Source: Saccharina japonica (taxonomy: Eukaryota > Sar > Phaeophyceae > Laminariales > Laminariaceae). Taken from it: a DNA stretch of 64,000 bases. The DNA lies in contig MEHQ01002813.1 of assembly GCA_008828725.1 (NCBI GenBank), positions 126,424-190,423 on the forward strand, read 5' to 3'. Made by a program: the position numbers and the translations under genes. Below, in pieces: positions 57,923-64,000 of the stretch. Every line of letters begins with the position of its first letter. The stretch's first letter is position 1. The notes under the pieces are model-generated. The model saw nothing but the letters and a program-made list of their open reading frames with translations, did no database searches and had not been told where the DNA came from.

Positions 57923-58177
57923 GACGCGTGCTACGATAAAGTTGCACCCTATTGTTTCTGAGGGCAGTCGCTTGAGGAGCCCCATACCGCACCCAAAAAA
58001 TGTTTTTGGAGGAAAATATAAGTTCTACCCGACACAACTGCCCATGACCTCAGTGTAAAAGGAAAAGTATGGCAACGCAAGAAATAAAAATAAATTCCGG
58101 CGATTTCGGGTTAAGGAGCCCCGAAATTCTTAAAATGTTTCAATTAAAAACCAAACTACCTCTATCGTAGGACAGGT
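57923..58177 (+). mobile_element. MITE of family M, copy M4 (255 bp, simplest form)
   Basis: Uninterrupted reference copy. Left end GACGCGTGCTACGATA, right end the complement of CTGTCCTACGATAGAGG. Internal blocks are 'gttgcaccctattgtttctg', 'cttgaggagcccc', 'cacccaaaaaatg', 'tatggcaacgcaagaaataa' and 'tttcgggttaaggagccc'. Confidence 0.75.
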
Positions 58178-60933
58178 CTCATATCGATACTTAAACGGCG
58201 ACCTCTATGTCTACGGACGGGTAGTGCTCTGTCGGAACATGGCTCTGCAATGAATTATCTCGACGTGAGATATTCCCTGTGTTGGTTGCGTTCTCGAACA
58301 ATCCCCTCTGTTTTGACGTCGAGGAATTCGTGGACCTTCACACCTTTTGGTAAACCGAAGAACATCGACCATTTCCCCTCGGACGAGATACCAACACTCT
58401 CACGATCCCAGGCCGGGCTTGTCTATGACAAACGAGTTGGCATGGAACCTTCCGGAACTCATATGTTGGGGCGCGAAGCGGTGTGACGTGTCGCTTACTA
58501 TAGGTCAAACGCCGGACACTGTGCATGATGGCCGCTCTTGTCGGAAGTACAATAGAGGCGACCATCATGCGCAGTGTCGGAAATACAATAGGAGCAAAGT
58601 ATAGTCTTACTCGTCCCCCTTGGGCCCTAAGAGAGGCCTATCTCTCGCGTCACGCAAGCAAAGAATGCCGCCCGAGGGATAAAAAAAACAGCGGGAAATC
58701 AATGGGCAGCAAAAATTCCTAAATGGCAACGGCCACAGAAGATCCAAACATTCTTCTCATTTCTACTGCAGAAGATCCAAACGTTCTATGTGAAATTGAA
58801 AGCCGAGATTTGCAACTGCTGCGAGACGGAAAGGCGACATAAAACAAAGCGAGACGAACTACAGCAGTGCTGTATCTACAATATTGGGCAGGGCGACATA
58901 GTGTGCGTCGGTCTCTTGCAACGGAATCATACAGTGAGGGAGCACACGCTGTAAATGTGACAAGTGCCCGGAAAGCCACGTTCCGTGTACGTCGGCAGAC
59001 CTGTTGTTTACCGCCACCTTCGCCTTTGTTGTCTCCCCGCCCCCTGGACCACCAGACGGCGTGTATTACCCCGAACGCGCGGTAGGATCTTGGCGGCCGT
59101 AGGGGTAGCCTCCGTACTACCCGGCGTACATGTTGCTTCCATATGCGTCGGGAACGCGCCCAGGTGGGGCATGGGGGCATGGATCCAAGCCGTCTGGACC
59201 GCCGGCGCCAACGTCGGGGGCTGCCTGCCTGCCCCTCTCGCTTGATCGTGCTTCTCCAGGTGGACGACCTTCTTGACCACGGCTAACTCCTCGTCATTGA
59301 CCTTCAAGTCTACGGACGTGACTTCCTCTGAGGAGTACGCAAGAAACATCGGGGAATATTTGGTTCATGGTGCGGGCCTTAAGGGGACCGGACTGGAGGC
59401 GTTGCATCTCGGTTATCTCACGACCGATTCCCGTGGCAAGTTGAGTCAGACCTACAGTAGTAATTCGTCGACATCCTCCGCAACGAGTGTTGCCAGCAAA
59501 GATAGTCGACGTGCCGCAGCTGAACGGAGGAAGATTTCACACTCTGGGAAGTGGGTCATGATGACTCCCATCTGCTCGGCAAACTGCGACCAATGAACAT
59601 CCTAAGAATGAGACCGGGACCGAGAACAACACGTATGGGAGACTTGGCGTTGTCCAACAGCAAATGGAGCTGAATATAATAACTCGCAAGCCGAAAAAAC
59701 GTGCGAATAACGGTGACAGCGCAAGCTAGAGAACGCACGTAATTTGGTCCTCATGGGGAATTGTGTAAAAGGCTGTGACATACCACTCTGGACGAAAATG
59801 TTGTCCCCTTAGTATGAACCTCCAAAAACTCATTTCACTCCCTTCCAGAGAAGCATGCGAACGTGCTGAAAATGAGGGGAAACACCAGCATACAAGGTAA
59901 TGGTGGGAAGTTCTAGAAATCCTGTGGGGAGCACGCCGCCCAACTGCTGGTGTGCCTACGGGAAAACTTGGGTGTGGAAAAAAGATGCGATAAATGTGAC
60001 AGCGAAAAGGCTGGAGCACGTTCGTGATATTGCATCTAAAGGCGTGTGAGAGAATGTGACCACAAAACAGGGAGTTGCGCTATGAATAGCGCAATGGATG
60101 GGTGAGTCAGTAGACGTACGTGATAATATCGTGTGATAATGCCCGTAATAACCTTAAACAAAACTGACCACCGTGTAAAGGGGCGCCCGGGGATTGGGGT
60201 ATCATACATATCACTACAGTATCCCCCCCGCAAGGGTCGAACGTATATTTTTAATCATTTACGAGTATGGTTGATGTTTCTTGTGATTTGTGTGGCAGTA
60301 TGAAAGAGGCGTACATTCTCGTACTCGTATAAAAGCGTTATGACCCCTTTACTCATACACCTGGTATACGATACGAGGTACGAGCTATTATGCCTGCTAG
60401 CACTGTGTTAGTGTTCTGGTTTGCTGCTTCCTTGAGCACTGCGTCGTCGTGTGGTTGAACAGGCATACATATGAGGCATGCACTTGAAATGAGTAGTTGA
60501 GGGCCTAGTTGTCCCCAAACTCGTTTCCACAGTGATAAACCCACGCGACGACATCTCCCTCCCCCTTCACCTTCTTCAGATAGTGCTTACCAGCCAAGCC
60601 TAAAACACTGTTCCCACGGCTCTTCGGGGCCTTTTGGTCCACCTTCGATCGAGCTCATAGCTCCTCTGTATCACTCGCTGCTGCTACAGTCGCCGCAATT
60701 ACGCATCTGGGACCTGCAGGTCGCGGCCGCACAGTACCAGGGTAGTGTTTAATATTGTGGAAGGCCTTACATCAAGCAGGGGTGGAGACGAGGGACGTAC
60801 TCATTTGTTTCTTGCCTTGGTACCTTGACCATTGACCACGCATTCTTTTCGAGACGGAGAAGGGGGAAAGAGGGGCTCTCTAGCGCTAACTAGCGTTCAT
60901 ATGTCTAGGTTTTGTTCAGGCGAGGGCGATCTA
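58178..60933. other. No confident gene; coding-like remnants and a diverged tandem repeat
   Basis: A minus-strand frame at 59008-59349 (includes LKVNDEELAVVKKVVHLEKH) and a plus-strand frame at 59273-59596 (serine-rich, TDVTSSEEYARNIGEYLVHG) overlap and have coding-like composition but no recognised domain. In a third minus-strand frame, glycine/tyrosine-rich words (YGGYPYG) occur. Between about 59620 and 60060 a unit of roughly 286 bp seems to be present twice in diverged form ('gtgcgaataacggtgacagc' versus 'atgcgataaatgtgacagcg'). Confidence 0.35.
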
Positions 60934-61891
60934 CCACATTATTTGACTTTTGAGTTTACTTCCATGAAAGGTTTCACGAAAGTTTTTTTACTTTCGTGGA
61001 AGTAACATTTACTTTCACGAAAGGTGTGTTGACTTCCATGGGAGTAAGCTTTACTTTCATATTTGTTTTTTGCTTTCATGGAAGTAAACTTTACCTCCAT
61101 GGAAGTTTTTTATTTTCACGTGATTGAGTTGGAAGTATACTGTGTTTTTACTTCCTTGGAAGTAAAAGATGGGAGCGAGGGCATGCATTCACCCCCTCCT
61201 CTCAGTCGATACGCCCAAAAGTAGGCCCATCCCGATTACGAAAGCGCGGACCAATTACACACGGGATATTAAAAAACGAGCACGGAACCACACTAGACCT
61301 ATCTAGTAGCCGAAGGCCCTCTTCGAGCGGAAACGTCCACGGAACTATAGAGATATTTTTTCTTCCTCGATGATGGGAGTAAAAACGGTTTACTTCCATG
61401 AACGTTTAGACATACCTGGCACGTCTATTTACTTCAATGAAAGGTGTTTTGCTTTCATGGAAGTAAAATTTATCTTTTAGTTTCATAGAAGTAAACATTA
61501 CTTCCATGCAAGTCAAAGACGCACAAACAAAAGATAAAACGACACTACACTCGTAGGAAGGTCAGAATGAACAACAAACCGGATCGCTGTGGTCACAGCA
61601 CGAAATGAGCGAGAGCCATTTTGTTTTCGGTTTTTTGTTCCTTTTCACTTGGTGTTAGAGACCCCCCTATTTGTGTTTTGCTGGTAAGGGGGGGGGGGGG
61701 GTCATTAATTGTTTTTGACCTGTTATTTCCTGGGATCACAACGGCCCGGTTTTTCCCTCCAATATAGGGGGGGAGGGGTAGTGGGGGGTCTGGGATTCAG
61801 ATCCGCGCGCACCCTTAGGAAAGCACATAAACTTTCATGGGAACTTTGTTTTCCCTTCCATGGAAGTAAATTAAAAACGACAAATGATGTG
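60934..61891 (-). mobile_element. TIR element with TTCCATGGAA palindrome array, copy P5b
   Basis: Left end CCACATTATTTGACTTTT, right end the complement of CACATCATTTGTCGTTTTT. Palindrome arrays (60960-61150, 61330-61520 and 61815-61875) flank the same core as P5a, here inverted (61160-61330). A stretch at 61520-61810 with a G run of 14 near 61690 lacks the palindromes and is probably a later insert. Confidence 0.7.
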
Positions 61892-63184
61892 ACAGACCCG
61901 CCGAGAGGGAGGGGACGTTGTCAGGTACTCCCACCCCCCTGCCGGGAGAGCCGGTGTTGAATACTTCGACGCAAGGGTGTCGACCAACCCTTTTGGGCGC
62001 CCTCGACGTACGGTATGTGTGGAGCGCTTTCGGAAAACGCGCGTGACAAGTGCTTGTGGCCGGGCAAAGACTAAGATAAACGTGGAAACAAACTGTGACA
62101 GCACACCGGCTAAGGCGTGTGTTCGTAGTTTCCGAGTCTGGATATCCCGGCTGCCACGTAGTCGGATGATATGCTTTAAGGTCGTTGCATTCTTAGAGGA
62201 CACAACGAGAGACAGATAGAGCGGAGGTCTCCCACACGCGAGAGAATCCGTAATAACGCCTGCGAATATTTACGCAACCTTCCACGACTTTTGTAACTGT
62301 CAATCTGTCAATATGCTGTAAACGATCCAAACGAATAGCGTGCGTGTCGACTACTGTGATATCATAACGACTAAAGGAAACTCATGCGACGAGCTACGAC
62401 CGCGCACAGACGGGATACGTACGTGAGAAATTATCGTGCAAAACACCTGTGCCCATGGGAAAAGGGAAGCACTGGATACCGTGTACTACAGTACCTACAG
62501 TAGTACCGTCTTTAGTATATGTGTGAAACGGGAGGGACTATCTTGTAGCTTGTGACCCGCGGGTTCAAATAATATTACTGTAGCATCCTCTAGCTTACCA
62601 CTCCGAGAGGAAACCCCTAACCCTAACCCTACCCCTAACCCCAACCGTGTACACTAACTCTGCACCCTACCCCTGCCCCTAAGGCTGAGTCATACCTTCA
62701 GATAGCTGCATAGAGCATAGCTGCAGATTCCATCTCGAGTACCAACCACTCAATCGGTCGAACTCACAGCTGACGTGTTGTATTACATCTAAGGTATAGT
62801 ATACCCTATGCAGGTTTCCGAGGGCACGATTCGGGGTTAGGGGCGGGGGTATAGGAGGTAGAGGTGGTGTATACGGGTAGGGTTAGGATCAGGGTTAAGA
62901 GGCGTCTCTCGGCTTTTGCAGCTAGTGATTGCACACACTATTTGCAACCCGCGGGTCACTACTTTAATACTGTATGCGCTTCCGTATGAAACGCGTAAGA
63001 CACAAGCGCGTCTGAGAAGCTGCCTCAAACTCAGAGGTCGGGGACTCACCAGGCAAACGCGCGTTTAGAAAACAAGCCTGTCACGGTAGAATTAGATGGA
63101 GAACTTATCACACGCGCAAGATGTGCGCAACGCATCCGAAACATGGACATGAAATACCGTTAGGTTTGCTGAGGTTTTGTTTGC
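61892..63184. other. No gene; telomere-like words
   Basis: Short imperfect runs of CCCTAA and relatives at 62612-62650 and TAGGGTTAGG near 62875. 'acccgcgggt' occurs near 62555 and 62945. One frame, 61977-62219, has no domain. Confidence 0.45.
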
Positions 63185-63455
63185 TGTTTTGTTTCATCCC
63201 ATTTGCTATCTTCACCCACTTTTTGCCTCTCCCTTGTACTACGAGTACTGTACTACTGCTGTAGACTATGGGCTATGACCCTAAAAACATGGAGGGTCAT
63301 ACTCGTAGCCCACAGACAGTAGACGCAACTCGGATCCGGGGTCACATAACGCCCCCCCGGTTCGTGGTTTGGATGTGTATCGCGAGAAGACTTACATATT
63401 TTCTTCCGTCGTCTACTCGTTCCGAATTGCAATGGTTGCACCTAAATTTATTATT
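63185..63455 (-). mobile_element. tRNA-derived SINE, copy 3, old and interrupted
   Basis: On the plus strand 'catcccatttgctatcttc', 'cggatccggggtcacata', 'tatcgcgagaagactt' and 'cgtcgtctactcg' match copy 1. The tRNA-like head is lost or too diverged. It is interrupted at about 63236-63330 by a hairpin-forming insert ('gggctatgaccct' and 'agggtcatactcgtagccc'). Confidence 0.65.
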
Positions 63456-64000
63456 TTCGAACTAAGATCACCGAATGGCTCTGAAGATTTAACCGGAATG
63501 GTTGATGAAGGAAGTTTACAGTAATTCCTGTGATTCATCGCACCGTAAATATAGTGAACACTGTTTTTCGCAGTTCGGGCACACGATTATACCATAAAAA
63601 GAGCTGAACAATAATGTCCGCGTGAAACGTCTGGTGTTTTTGTTAATAAAAGACAATGGATGTGTGAACTTTTCGAAATTTCGAGATTTTCGACAGTCGA
63701 ACATAATAGATCTCCGGGAAGGATCCTCCTATAACATTGGCAAGCTACAGTACCGGGAAACGGGAGACATCGTAGGAGTGTATGCCAGATATTTTCATGC
63801 GCGCAGTACGTGTGAAAATTGGCGACGTCTGATCTCAAATGACTCCACCCACAATGGCCAGGGTTGGAGACCCGGCGGGTTCCAAGTCTGAAACAAATGT
63901 ACTTTCTGGGCACTTGGTTGTTGCTGAAAGCGCGAGCACGTGTTCGACAAAATTTAATTTCGATGAATCTCGACGAGCAGTAGGAATGCTGAACCCTTGC
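63456..64000. other. No gene; fragment of repeat V head
   Basis: At 63610-63705 'gcgtgaaacgtctgg' and 'gattttcgacagtcgaac' match the head of repeat V at 24560 and 39900. The frames at 63587-63913 are short and conflicting. Confidence 0.4.

Noticed and set aside
62612-62650. Telomere or chromosome end
   Set aside because: Only a few imperfect CCCTAA-type words in the middle of ordinary sequence; too short and degenerate.

Overview
This is a gene-poor, repeat-dense stretch of a eukaryotic nuclear genome. It has spliced genes with GT-AG introns, tRNA-derived SINEs, a 5'-truncated LINE and many terminal-inverted-repeat (TIR) DNA transposons, most of them MITE-like. I infer a stramenopile alga, most probably a brown alga. 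The basis is two ankyrin proteins and one MYND-finger protein whose tails (CSWRRRGWLVIL, a C-terminal VFRRVIVFI, and QRGPAYRARSWAWPS) look like the large ankyrin families I associate with Ectocarpus-type genomes. I could not run a search, so the taxon is inference.

Only three loci look like good host genes: a two-exon ankyrin gene (2618-4490), a single-exon ankyrin gene (29804-31099) and a MYND-finger gene (about 50399-52429, 3' end not found). There are also gene fragments: two orphan exons of a CC1/RBM39-like splicing factor (12692-13640), a duplicated charged exon (37084-37283) and a few unrecognised coding-like pieces.

Layout. 0-1 kb: satellite. 2.6-4.5 kb: ankyrin gene A. 5.7-11 kb: three palindrome-rich minisatellites, one holding a MITE and another holding a SINE plus a small TIR element. 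12.7-13.6 kb: CC1-like fragment. 14.7-15.2 kb: another array. 17.8-18.6 kb: MITE within MITE. 20.3-25.3 kb: dispersed repeats, a long-armed foldback element and a LINE 3' end. 26.2-27.5 kb: two more arrays. 27.8-32 kb: ankyrin gene B between two inverted copies of a TTAA-flanked element, one of which carries a SINE and a MITE. 36.1-39.6 kb: nested MITEs and a 2.9-kb block bounded by near-identical 92-bp direct repeats. 39.9-50.1 kb: second copies of the 20-25 kb repeats and two Tc1/mariner-like TIR elements. 50.4-52.4 kb: MYND gene. 53-64 kb: decayed or unrecognised DNA, a MITE pair, a second ATGG-palindrome element and an old SINE.

The most unusual signals are (i) TIR-bounded elements whose interiors are arrays of short perfect palindromes, with a different palindrome in each element, and (ii) a strongly over-represented odd palindrome, CTACWGTAG, and its TACTGTAG core, all over the noncoding DNA but not seen in the three genes. 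The nesting gives several clean filled-site/empty-site comparisons, which fix target-site duplications and the order of insertion.
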